This document shows, in pieces, positions 7,482-15,696 of a stretch of DNA of 18,212 nt. The stretch spans positions 1 through 18,212 of the forward strand of contig JBBISU010000063.1 of the NCBI GenBank assembly GCA_037441225.1. The letters run 5' to 3'. Position 1 is the stretch's first letter; the number at the start of each line of letters is the position of its first letter. Position numbers and translations under genes: made by a program. The notes under the pieces are model-generated. The model saw nothing but the letters and a program-made list of their open reading frames with translations, did no database searches and was not told the origin of the DNA. Source of the DNA: JBBFMJ01 sp037441225. Lineage in GTDB: Bacteria; Acidobacteriota; Thermoanaerobaculia; UBA2201.

Positions 7482-10400
7482 GTGAGTTATTCAATATTAA
7501 CAGATAAACCAAATTCACTGGAAGATTTTAATGCAATTAAAATCTCCCTTGCTCCTCCGGAAGAGATTAAAAAATGGTCAAGAGGTGAAGTTACAAAACC
7601 AGAGACAATAAATTATAGGACTTTTAAACCAGAAAAAGATGGGCTTTTTTGTGCAAAGATTTTTGGTCCTGTAAATGACTGGGAATGCCTTTGTGGAAAA
7701 TATAAAAGGATGAAGTATAAAGGTATTACCTGTGATAAATGTGGAGTTGAAGTAACAAGGGCAAGGGTGAGGAGAGAAAGGATGGCACACATTGAACTGG
7801 CAACCCCTGTTTCTCATATATGGTTTTTGAAAGGCGCACCTTCAAGGATTGGGCTTGTTTTGGATATGACTTTAAAGGATTTAGAATCAGTTATTTATTA
7901 TGAAAAATATATTGTTGTTGAGCCGGGCTCCACTGATTTAGAGGAAAAGCAAATTTTGACAGAAGAAGAATATAAGGAATATCAGAAGAAATATGGTCCT
8001 GATTCTTTTTTAGCAAAGATGGGTGCAGAAGCAATAAGAGATATTTTGGAAAAAATTAATCTGGATAAATTAGCCGAAGAATTAAGAATGGAAATGAAGA
8101 CAGCTACTTCAAAACAAAGACAAATAAAAGCATCAAAGAGATTAAAAATAATTGAATCTTTTAAAAAATCAGCCCAAAGGCCTGAATGGATGACAATAAC
8201 AATAATTCCAGTACTTCCACCTGATTTAAGGCCCTTAGTTCTTTTAGATGGAGGAAGGTTTGCTTCCTCTGATTTAAATGATTTATATAGGAGAGTAATA
8301 AACAGAAATAATAGATTAAAAAAACTAATTGAATTAAAAGCACCTGAGATAATTGTAAGAAATGAAAAAAGGATGTTGCAGGAAGCAGTTGATGCATTGT
8401 TTGATAATGGAAGAAGAGGAAGAGCAATTAAGGGTGCCAATAACAGGCCCTTAAAGTCGTTATCTGATAGTTTAAAAGGAAAACAAGGAAGGTTTAGACA
8501 AAATTTATTAGGAAAAAGGGTAGATTATTCTGGAAGATCTGTAATTGTTGTTGGACCAAAATTAAAACTTCACCAATGTGGACTTCCAAAAATAATGGCA
8601 TTGGAATTATTTAAGCCATTCCTTTATCAAAAATTCCTTGAAATGGGTTTGGCAAATAGTATAAAGGGTTCAAAAGAATTAGTTGAAAGCAATGAAGATA
8701 TTGTATGGGACATATTGGAAAAAGTAACAAAAGAACACCCTGTTCTTTTAAACAGAGCTCCAACACTTCATCGCTTAGGGATTCAAGCTTTTGAGCCTGT
8801 CCTTGTAGAAGGGAAAGCAATTCAAATACACCCCCTTGTTTGTGCTGCTTTTAATGCTGATTTTGATGGGGATCAAATGGCTGTTCATATACCTTTAACA
8901 CCAAAAGCACAGTTAGAAGCAAGGCTTTTAATGCTTTCTTCTTATAACATTCTTTCGCCAGCAAATGGCAAACCTTTGGCAGTGCCATCTCAAGATATGG
9001 TATTAGGAATTTATTATTTAACAAAAGAAATGCCTTCTTCAAAAGGTGAAGGGAAGGTCTTCGGAAATATTCAAGAAGTTATTCATGCTTATGAAGCAAA
9101 AGCAGTTCAAATTGGTACAAAGATTAAATTGAGATGGAGCGGAAAGTTAATTGATTTGGAAAAGCAAATGGATAATCAAGATTTAGTCAGTGCTCCAATA
9201 GAAGAAGTGGATGATGAATTAATTGATACAACAGTTGGAAGAGCAATATTTAATGAGGCGCTCCTTGATGAAATGCCTTACATAAATGGCCTCTTAAAAA
9301 AGAAAGGTATCACATCCCTTGTAAACTTTTGCTATTTAAATTATGGGCTTGAAAAAACCGTCGAATTGTTAGATGTTTTAAAAGAATTGGGTTTTGAATA
9401 TTCTACAATTGCAGGTCTTACCTTTGGACTTGATGATCTAATTGTTCCTGAAAACAAAGAAGAATTTATACAAAAAGCTTTTGCAGAGGTTCAAAAGGTT
9501 GAAAAGCAAAGGGCAGCAGGGGCTATTACACAAGGGGAAAGACATAATAAGATAATAGACATATGGCAAAATGTAACAGAACAAGTTGCAAAAGTAATGT
9601 TTACAAAAATGAAAGAATCAGAAATGGAAGGCAAATTAAATCCCATTTTTGCAATGGTTGATTCAGGTGCAAGGGGTTCAAAAGAACAGGTAAGACAATT
9701 ATCTGGAATGAGAGGGTTGATGTCAAAACCTTCTGGAGAAGTAATAGAGACACCAATTACTGCAAATTTTAAAGAAGGGCTTTCTGTATTGCAATATTTT
9801 ATTTCAACTCATGGTGCAAGGAAAGGACTAGCAGACACTGCTTTAAAAACAGCTGATTCTGGTTATCTTACAAGGAGATTAGTAGATGTAGCTCAAGATT
9901 TAATGGTTGTAGAAGAAGATTGCAAGTGTTTGTCAGGGATTGAAGTAGGTCCCCTTGAAGAAGCAGGGGAGGTCTTAGAAACACTTAAAGAAAGAATAAT
10001 AGGAAGGGTTGCCTTAGAAGAGGTAATAGATCCTTTAACAGGAGAAATTCTAGTTAAATCAAATGAAATAATAACAGAAAAAATTGCAACTCAAATACAA
10101 GAAGCAGGTATTGATAGAGTAAAGATAAGGTCTGTTCTAACTTGTGAATCACAAAGGGGAGTTTGTCAGAAATGTTATGGAAGGGATCTTGCGACAGGAA
10201 AACTCGTTGAAATTGGAGTTGCAATTGGAATAATTGCCGCCCAATCAATTGGTGAACCAGGGACACAACTTACAATGAGGACTTTCCATTATGGAGGAAC
10301 TGCTTCTGGTGTATCTGAACAAAATCAAAATGAAGCACACAAGGAAGGGGTTATAAAATTTGATAAGATTAGAACAATTGTAAATAGAGAAGGAAAACTT

Positions 10401-11681
10401 GTAGCTATAAATAGAAATGGAAGGTTGATAATTTTAGATAAGAAAAATAAGAAGAAGGAATTAGAATATTTTCCAATAACTTATGGCTCAACTATTCTGG
10501 TTAAAAATGGTGAAGAAGTAAAACCAGGAAAAATTTTATCTATATGGGATCCTTATTCATTTATTATTCTATCTGAAATTGAAGGAAAAGTAATTTTTAA
10601 AGATATAATAGAAGGCGAAACTGTAAGAGAAGATATAGATAAGATAACAGGGAAAGCACAAAAAATAATTGTTGAAAGTTTATCTCAAGAAAAAAGGACA
10701 CCGCAAATTATAATTAAAAGAGGTGAAACAGAAGAAAAAAGGTATTATCTTCCACCCCATTCCCATCTTATGGTTCAAGATGGGCAGGATGTTTACCCTG
10801 GGGACATTTTAGCAAAAATTCCAACCCAAAGTGTTAAAACAAAGGATATAACTGGTGGTCTTCCAAGGGTTCAAGAATTATTTGAAGCCAGAAGACCAAA
10901 AGAACCAGCAATTGTCTCAGAAATTAATGGTTTTGTTAAGTATGGAAAAACCTTAAAAGGTATGAGGGAAATTATGGTAAAGGGTGATTTTGAAGAAAGA
11001 ACTTATCTTATTCCAAAGCATATGCATGTTTCTGTGCAAGAAGGAGAATATGTGGAAGCTTGCGATCCTTTAACTGATGGACATATAAATCCCCACGACA
11101 TTTTAAGAATTAAAGGTGAAAAGGCACTTCAATCAAAATTGGTGGAAAAAATTCAGGAAGTTTACAGGTCTCAAAATGTCGAGATAAATGATAAGCATAT
11201 AGAAGTCATTGTAAAGCAAATGGTTAGGATGATGAAAATAGAAGACCCAGGTGATACGGATTTTGTAATTGGAGAATATGTTGACAGAAATGTTGTTCAA
11301 GAAGTTAATCAAAATGTTCAAGCAGAAGGTAAAGAACCTGCAAAGGCAAGGCCTGTTCTTTTGGGTATAACAAAAGCAGCACTGGCAACAGAGTCCTTCA
11401 TTGCAGCTGCATCCTTTCAGGAAACTACAAGGGTTTTAAATACAGCAGCAATTGCAGGAAAAATTGATTATTTGAGGGGTATAAAAGAAAATGTAATAGT
11501 TGGAAGGTTAATTCCAGCAGGAACTGGTTGTCCAATTTATAGAGAATTTACTTTGCCAGAGGAAGTAAAAAAACAAGCTGAAGAAGAGCCCTTTGTTTCA
11601 GAGGAAGATATTGAAGAAGCTTTTGCAACTCATATTAAAGAAGATATTGATGACAGTAGCGGTGGCAGTGAGGAAGAATGA
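7482..11681 (+). CDS. rpoC: RNA polymerase subunit beta-prime
   Basis: This 1399-residue catalytic subunit compares with 1407 in E. coli. The first zinc site is C69/C71/C84/C87 (WECLCGKYK...CDKC). The catalytic magnesium motif NADFDGD places aspartates at 460, 462 and 464, the same numbers as in E. coli. The second zinc site is C814/C888/C895/C898. The bridge helix and trigger loop include SIGEPGTQLTMRTFHYGG (about 922-939), followed by a large trigger-loop insertion (about 945-1130) as in Gram-negative lineages. The C terminus has VLNTAAIAGKIDYLRGIKENVIVGRLIPAGTG motifs and an acidic tail. The start is GTG, 1 nt after the rpoB stop, with AAGGAGGG at 7469-7476. Confidence 0.98.
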   Translation: MSYSILTDKPNSLEDFNAIKISLAPPEEIKKWSRGEVTKPETINYRTFKPEKDGLFCAKIFGPVNDWECLCGKYKRMKYKGITCDKCGVEVTRARVRRERMAHIELATPVSHIWFLKGAPSRIGLVLDMTLKDLESVIYYEKYIVVEPGSTDLEEKQILTEEEYKEYQKKYGPDSFLAKMGAEAIRDILEKINLDKLAEELRMEMKTATSKQRQIKASKRLKIIESFKKSAQRPEWMTITIIPVLPPDLRPLVLLDGGRFASSDLNDLYRRVINRNNRLKKLIELKAPEIIVRNEKRMLQEAVDALFDNGRRGRAIKGANNRPLKSLSDSLKGKQGRFRQNLLGKRVDYSGRSVIVVGPKLKLHQCGLPKIMALELFKPFLYQKFLEMGLANSIKGSKELVESNEDIVWDILEKVTKEHPVLLNRAPTLHRLGIQAFEPVLVEGKAIQIHPLVCAAFNADFDGDQMAVHIPLTPKAQLEARLLMLSSYNILSPANGKPLAVPSQDMVLGIYYLTKEMPSSKGEGKVFGNIQEVIHAYEAKAVQIGTKIKLRWSGKLIDLEKQMDNQDLVSAPIEEVDDELIDTTVGRAIFNEALLDEMPYINGLLKKKGITSLVNFCYLNYGLEKTVELLDVLKELGFEYSTIAGLTFGLDDLIVPENKEEFIQKAFAEVQKVEKQRAAGAITQGERHNKIIDIWQNVTEQVAKVMFTKMKESEMEGKLNPIFAMVDSGARGSKEQVRQLSGMRGLMSKPSGEVIETPITANFKEGLSVLQYFISTHGARKGLADTALKTADSGYLTRRLVDVAQDLMVVEEDCKCLSGIEVGPLEEAGEVLETLKERIIGRVALEEVIDPLTGEILVKSNEIITEKIATQIQEAGIDRVKIRSVLTCESQRGVCQKCYGRDLATGKLVEIGVAIGIIAAQSIGEPGTQLTMRTFHYGGTASGVSEQNQNEAHKEGVIKFDKIRTIVNREGKLVAINRNGRLIILDKKNKKKELEYFPITYGSTILVKNGEEVKPGKILSIWDPYSFIILSEIEGKVIFKDIIEGETVREDIDKITGKAQKIIVESLSQEKRTPQIIIKRGETEEKRYYLPPHSHLMVQDGQDVYPGDILAKIPTQSVKTKDITGGLPRVQELFEARRPKEPAIVSEINGFVKYGKTLKGMREIMVKGDFEERTYLIPKHMHVSVQEGEYVEACDPLTDGHINPHDILRIKGEKALQSKLVEKIQEVYRSQNVEINDKHIEVIVKQMVRMMKIEDPGDTDFVIGEYVDRNVVQEVNQNVQAEGKEPAKARPVLLGITKAALATESFIAAASFQETTRVLNTAAIAGKIDYLRGIKENVIVGRLIPAGTGCPIYREFTLPEEVKKQAEEEPFVSEEDIEEAFATHIKEDIDDSSGGSEEE

Positions 11682-12424
11682 AAATCTTTCTTTCTCGCTT
11701 TGTTTGTTATACTTTTGAAAATAATTTAAAAAGTTTAGAAGCAGAAATAAAAAATGCTTTAAAAAAAAGAGCAGAAATTGTCGTATTTCCTGAAATATTT
11801 TTAACTGGTTATAAACAAAAAATAGGTTCAGTTGAGATAGAAAAAAATTTAAAAAATAATTCCTTAAAGTCTCCTCAAACCCTTTTTGTCTTTGGTACTT
11901 ATACAAAAAATAAAAAAAATAGATTAACTGTCTGGTACAAGGGAAAAGAAGTTGCCTTTTATGAAAAAATCCATCTCTTTTACCCAAATAATGAAGATAA
12001 GATTTGGAAGAAGGGGGATTTTTATTCTGCCTTAAAATTTAAAGGAATAAAAATTGGTTTTTTGATTTGTAATGATATAAGGTTTCCAGAAAGCGTAAGA
12101 GAACTGAAATTAAATTTAGATATAGAAGTTTTAATTGTAGTTGCCTGGTGGCCCCTGAGGAGAGACCATATTTGGAAAAAACTTCTTCAAGCAAGGGCAA
12201 TTGAAAATAATATATGGGTTTTGGGCTGTTGTATTTCTTCATCAATTTATCCAGAAGAACCTTTTAATGGTGCTTTAAATTATGTTTTTGACCCTTTAGG
12301 AAACCAAATTTTAACTCCCGATGACAATACATATGAAATCTTAAATAAAAAAGTAGATACCCTTGTGGACACTAAAAAAGAATTTACAGAAGTAAAAAAA
12401 AATATTTTATTCAAAATTAGTTGA
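11678..12424 (+). CDS. Carbon-nitrogen hydrolase (nitrilase superfamily), omega-amidase-like
   Basis: This 248-residue cytosolic enzyme hydrolyses an amide or nitrile C-N bond. The Glu-Lys-Cys triad is visible: E39 in VVFPEIFLTGY, K97 in YEKIHLF, and C131 in GFLICNDIRFPESVREL. The later VVAWWPLRRDHIWKKLLQARAIENNIWVLG block resembles the omega-amidase/YafV/NIT2 branch, which clears alpha-keto-omega-amides such as ketoglutaramate. That substrate is inferred, not shown. The length is slightly below the usual 255-280. The ATG overlaps the rpoC stop (ATGA), so translation is coupled to the polymerase genes. It could also be another amidase of the superfamily. Confidence 0.85.
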   Translation: MKIFLSRFVCYTFENNLKSLEAEIKNALKKRAEIVVFPEIFLTGYKQKIGSVEIEKNLKNNSLKSPQTLFVFGTYTKNKKNRLTVWYKGKEVAFYEKIHLFYPNNEDKIWKKGDFYSALKFKGIKIGFLICNDIRFPESVRELKLNLDIEVLIVVAWWPLRRDHIWKKLLQARAIENNIWVLGCCISSSIYPEEPFNGALNYVFDPLGNQILTPDDNTYEILNKKVDTLVDTKKEFTEVKKNILFKIS

Positions 12425-14313
12425 TGATAAAAAAAATTTTAATCTTTTTAATTTTAACCTTTACCTTTCTCCAAATTTATTATTTTAAGGATTTTATTGT
12501 TGATGATGCATATATAACCTTCAGATATGGCAAAAACCTTGCAGAAGGAAAAGGAATTGTTTTTAATGAAGGGGAAAGAGTAGAAGGGGCAACAAACTTT
12601 AGTTTTATAATATTTTCTTCCCTTTCACATTTATTAAAAATAGGCCCTTTGCTTTTTGTTAGAATTATTTCAATTTTATCAGTTTTTTTATCTTATTTTC
12701 TCTTATATAAAATAACTGATAATTTTTTAAAAAAAGATGAAAAATTGATCCCGATTTTTTTTCTTTCCCTTTCAGCACCTTATTTTTACTGGGCAATGGC
12801 AGGTTTGGAAGCAGTATTTTTTTCCTTTACAATTTTATTTTTAGTTTATCTTGAAATAAAGGAAGATAAATCTTTCCTTTATCCGTTAGCGCACATCTTA
12901 ACAATTACAGCAAGGCCTGAAGGATTTGCTGTTTCTGGTATTATTTGGATTTTTAGATTTTTTAAAAAAAGAGACAAACTTCTTAGATTATTTATTCCAT
13001 TTATATTATTCACTTCCGTCTATCTTCTTTTTAAATTAATTTATTTTGGCTCAATTATTCCAAATACCTTTTATGCAAAAGTTATGGGTCCTAAAATGTT
13101 AGGTCAAACTATAATTTTTTTAAAAAACTATCCCCATTTTTTAATAATAGTTTTAATATTTCTAAAATTAAAAAAGGAGTTTTTTTTACCTCTTTTAATT
13201 ACATTATTTTTCTTAATTTATCCGCAAATTTTTGGCGGAGATATTATGCCTTATTTTAGATTTTTTGTTTATATATTACCTTTACTTGTCTTCTTATCTT
13301 CAATTTCAATCCTATATATTATAAAATTAAAACTTTTAAAAAATATTATATTAGTTCTTTTTATATTTTCTTCTCTTTATACTACTATTTTTTCAGTTGA
13401 TTTAGTATTTGCTATTATGACAGATAAAATTGCAAAGGCAGGAATTTATACAGGTAAGTTTTTGAAAGAAAATTTGAAAGAAAGGGAAGTAATTGCTTTA
13501 AATGCCATTGGCACAATTGGTTATTTTTCTGAAAGACCAATAATTGATATGCTTGGGCTTTGTGATAAACATATATCAAGGACAAAAGCGTCAGGGGATT
13601 TTAAAAGCTTTGCAATAGCCCCTGCCCATTCAAAAGGTGATGGAATTTATGTTTATAAAAAAAATCCTGAGATTATAATTATGGGAAATACAGCTGGCTC
13701 CAAAAAGCCTGTATATACTTCTGACTTTCAACTTTTACAAATGGATGGTTTTAAAGAAAATTATCTTTTAAGAAAAGTAGTTATCATACCGAAGGGGGAA
13801 GAAAAAACTTATTACTTTTTTTCTAAGAATAAAAAAATATATTACAATTATCCTTTATTTTCAAGAGATTTTCCTAAAAGGAATATGTTTTATTTAAGGA
13901 TGGACATTGGAACAGATATTTTTATTGATTTAAATCCAATTATACCAAAGATGAAGGTCAAATTTTATCCTTTTACCTTTAATTTTTATGCAAAAAAAGA
14001 AATAAAATTTGAAAAAATAGTGGAAGGGGAAGCAATTTTTCCTCCTCCCTTATATCCAGAAGAGTATTATAATGCTAAGGATTTTCAAGATGCGGGTATC
14101 TGGTCTGCTGCAGAAGGCAGGTACAGAGAAGCACAATATTATTTAAATAAAAGTTTGGTTTTAAGCAATAATTTTTATACTCATTTTCTTTTGGGAAAGG
14201 TATATTTTTTGGCTGGCGATATTGAAGATGGCATAAAGGAGATGGAAGAAGCATTAAGGCAGAAACCAGATTTAATTGAAGCAAAAGAAGAAATTTTAAA
14301 ATACAAAAAATAA
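12424..14313 (+). CDS. GT-C type membrane glycosyltransferase with C-terminal TPR repeats
   Basis: This protein of about 629 residues is a polytopic inner-membrane enzyme of the GT-C fold, using a lipid-linked sugar donor. About ten hydrophobic segments span residues 1-330. The first extracytoplasmic loop has the acidic motif DDAYITFRYGKNLAEGKG (27-44) and GERVEGATN (50-58). Later TARPEG (about 162-167) and GGDIMPYFRF (271-280) also match the family that includes mycobacterial arabinofuranosyltransferase AftB-like proteins. A periplasmic segment has IDMLGLCDKHISRT and HSKGDGIY. Residues about 552-619 form two TPR units. The ATG overlaps the preceding stop (TGATG); a TTG one codon earlier (12421) is possible. 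Donor and acceptor are unknown. Confidence 0.82.
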   Translation: MIKKILIFLILTFTFLQIYYFKDFIVDDAYITFRYGKNLAEGKGIVFNEGERVEGATNFSFIIFSSLSHLLKIGPLLFVRIISILSVFLSYFLLYKITDNFLKKDEKLIPIFFLSLSAPYFYWAMAGLEAVFFSFTILFLVYLEIKEDKSFLYPLAHILTITARPEGFAVSGIIWIFRFFKKRDKLLRLFIPFILFTSVYLLFKLIYFGSIIPNTFYAKVMGPKMLGQTIIFLKNYPHFLIIVLIFLKLKKEFFLPLLITLFFLIYPQIFGGDIMPYFRFFVYILPLLVFLSSISILYIIKLKLLKNIILVLFIFSSLYTTIFSVDLVFAIMTDKIAKAGIYTGKFLKENLKEREVIALNAIGTIGYFSERPIIDMLGLCDKHISRTKASGDFKSFAIAPAHSKGDGIYVYKKNPEIIIMGNTAGSKKPVYTSDFQLLQMDGFKENYLLRKVVIIPKGEEKTYYFFSKNKKIYYNYPLFSRDFPKRNMFYLRMDIGTDIFIDLNPIIPKMKVKFYPFTFNFYAKKEIKFEKIVEGEAIFPPPLYPEEYYNAKDFQDAGIWSAAEGRYREAQYYLNKSLVLSNNFYTHFLLGKVYFLAGDIEDGIKEMEEALRQKPDLIEAKEEILKYKK

Positions 14314-14315
14314 TT

Positions 14316-15464
14316 TTATTGAGGCATTATTAATTTTGCAATTGTTAAAAGTTGCATATTTGTTGTGCCTTCATATATTTGTCCAATCTTTGCATCTCTA
14401 TAAAGTTTTTCAATTGGGTACTCCTTTGTAAAGCCATAGCCACCATATAAGTTTAAAATTTCTGAGGCAACTTTTTCTGCCACCTCTGAGGAAAAAAGTT
14501 TTGCTTGTGCTGCTTCTTTTACAAAATTTTTTCCATCTTCTTTAAGTCTTGCTGCATTATAAACAAGGAGTTTTGCTGCTTCAATTTCAGTTGAAAGACG
14601 AGCTAAGGTAAATTGGACTCCCTGGAAAGAATTTATCGTTTGTCCAAATTGTTTCCTTTCAGAAGTATATTTTAAGCCATATTCCAAAGCTGCTTCTGAA
14701 AGCCCTAACATTTGTGCTCCAATCCCAATCCTTCCTTCATTTAATGTCTCAATTGCAACTTTGTAACCCTTTCCTACTTCCCCCAATACATTTTCTTTTG
14801 GAACAAAACAATTTTCCAAAATAAGTTCGCAAGTAGAAGATGCCCTAATTCCTAATTTATTTTCTTTTTTACCAACTGTAAAACCATCAAAATTTCTTTC
14901 AACCAAAAAAGCAGTTATCCCTTTATATCCTGCTTCTGGATTTGCATTTGCAAATATTATAAATAAATTTGCTTCTCCTCCATTTGTTATCCATAGTTTT
15001 TGGCCATTTAAAATAAAGCCATTATCTTTTTTTTCTGCCTTGCATTTTAAAGAAAAAGCATCAGAACCAGAAGAGGACTCAGATAAAGCATAGGCACCTA
15101 TCCATTCCTTTGAAAGGCGAGGAAAATATTTTTCTTTTTGCTTATCAGTTCCCCACCTTGAGATTGCATTATTTACCAATGTATTTTGGACATCCACAAC
15201 AACAGCCAAAGCAGGATCAATTTGTGAGAGTGCTTCAATTGCTAAAATTGACATAAAAAATCCACCTTGTGAGCCGCCATATTTTTCAGGAATATCAATT
15301 CCCATAAGTCCCATTTCAAAAAGTTTTGGAATTATATCTTTATTTATTTTTCCTTCCTCATCCATTTGAGAGACATAAGGTTTTATTTCTGCTTCTGCAA
15401 ATTCCTTAACACTTTTAAAAAACATTTCTTCTTCTTCTGTTAATATTGTAAGTGCTTTACTCAT
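14316..15464 (-). CDS. Acyl-CoA dehydrogenase, short/branched-chain type
   Basis: This 382-residue flavoenzyme introduces a 2,3-double bond into acyl-CoA and passes electrons to ETF. The three ACAD domains are present. FAD and substrate motifs include ALSESSSGSDAFSLK (126-140), WITNGGEANLFI (158-169) and RKQFGQTINSFQGVQFTLA (270-288). The catalytic base is E365 in IYEGTTNMQL, the position used by short- and medium-chain and short/branched-chain enzymes. GYKGITAFLVER and NKLGIRASSTCEL, followed later by LNEGRIGIGAQMLGL, closely resemble 2-methylacyl-CoA dehydrogenase (ACADSB). Butyryl-CoA is also possible. A strong GGAGGAGG lies at 15466-15473. No ETF genes are nearby. It converges on the glycosyltransferase with 2 bp between stop codons. 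Confidence 0.92.
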   Translation of the reverse strand: MSKALTILTEEEEMFFKSVKEFAEAEIKPYVSQMDEEGKINKDIIPKLFEMGLMGIDIPEKYGGSQGGFFMSILAIEALSQIDPALAVVVDVQNTLVNNAISRWGTDKQKEKYFPRLSKEWIGAYALSESSSGSDAFSLKCKAEKKDNGFILNGQKLWITNGGEANLFIIFANANPEAGYKGITAFLVERNFDGFTVGKKENKLGIRASSTCELILENCFVPKENVLGEVGKGYKVAIETLNEGRIGIGAQMLGLSEAALEYGLKYTSERKQFGQTINSFQGVQFTLARLSTEIEAAKLLVYNAARLKEDGKNFVKEAAQAKLFSSEVAEKVASEILNLYGGYGFTKEYPIEKLYRDAKIGQIYEGTTNMQLLTIAKLIMPQ

Positions 15465-15492
15465 ACCTCCTCCTTTTTTATTTTTCAGAAAA

Positions 15493-15520
15493 ATATAACA
15501 TAAAAAATTAAATTATTCAA
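15493..15520 (-). promoter_or_regulatory. Candidate promoter for the acyl-CoA dehydrogenase
   Basis: On the minus strand TTGAAT (15520-15515) and TTATAT (15498-15493) are separated by 16 nt, about 30 nt before the start codon and upstream of a strong ribosome binding site. The region is AT-rich, so this is suggestive only. It overlaps the stop of the frameshifted small ORF. Confidence 0.35.
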
Positions 15521-15696
15521 AATTTTTCTTTTCATCAATATTATGAAATTTAAAGAGCCCTGCCTTTCTTTTCTTCATTGGAATAATTTTTTCCAACTCT
15601 TCCCAAAATTCAAAAAACTTTTTATCTTTTCAAGGTCAGTGGAATATTCCACATCTTTTTTGCTTCTTCAATATTTTTATATTTTTTCAAAACCAT
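15513..15696 (-). pseudogene. Small frameshifted ORF overlapping the rnr stop
   Basis: On the minus strand an ATG at 15696 overlaps the end of rnr (ATGGTTTTGA) and reads MVLKKYKNIEEAKKMWNIPL, then TLKR and a stop at 15622. Removing one A from the AAAA run at 15627-15630 joins it to a second open frame, DKKFFEFWEELEKIIPMKKR followed by KAGLFKFHNIDEKKNFE and a stop at 15513. The joined product would be 60 residues, charged and helical, with coding-like composition throughout. It loosely recalls small hypothetical proteins with a KYKxxEEA start and a GxFKFxxIEE end. That resemblance is from memory. It may be a pseudogene, a sequencing or assembly indel, or a chance ORF pair. Confidence 0.45.

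Noticed and set aside
7982..8440. Minus-strand ORF of 152 codons inside rpoC
   Set aside because: It is a long antisense shadow of conserved rpoC, with no ribosome site or recognisable motif.
11598..11987. Minus-strand ORF of 129 codons spanning the rpoC end and the hydrolase
   Set aside because: Its Phe/Leu/Tyr-rich composition is the complement of Lys/Glu-rich coding sequence. Both overlapped genes are well supported by catalytic motifs.
14337..14356. Hairpin TGCAA...TTGCA as a terminator for the plus-strand operon
   Set aside because: The stem is short, AT-rich, includes a G-U pair, has no clean U-run, and lies inside the dehydrogenase coding sequence. Not enough to call a terminator.
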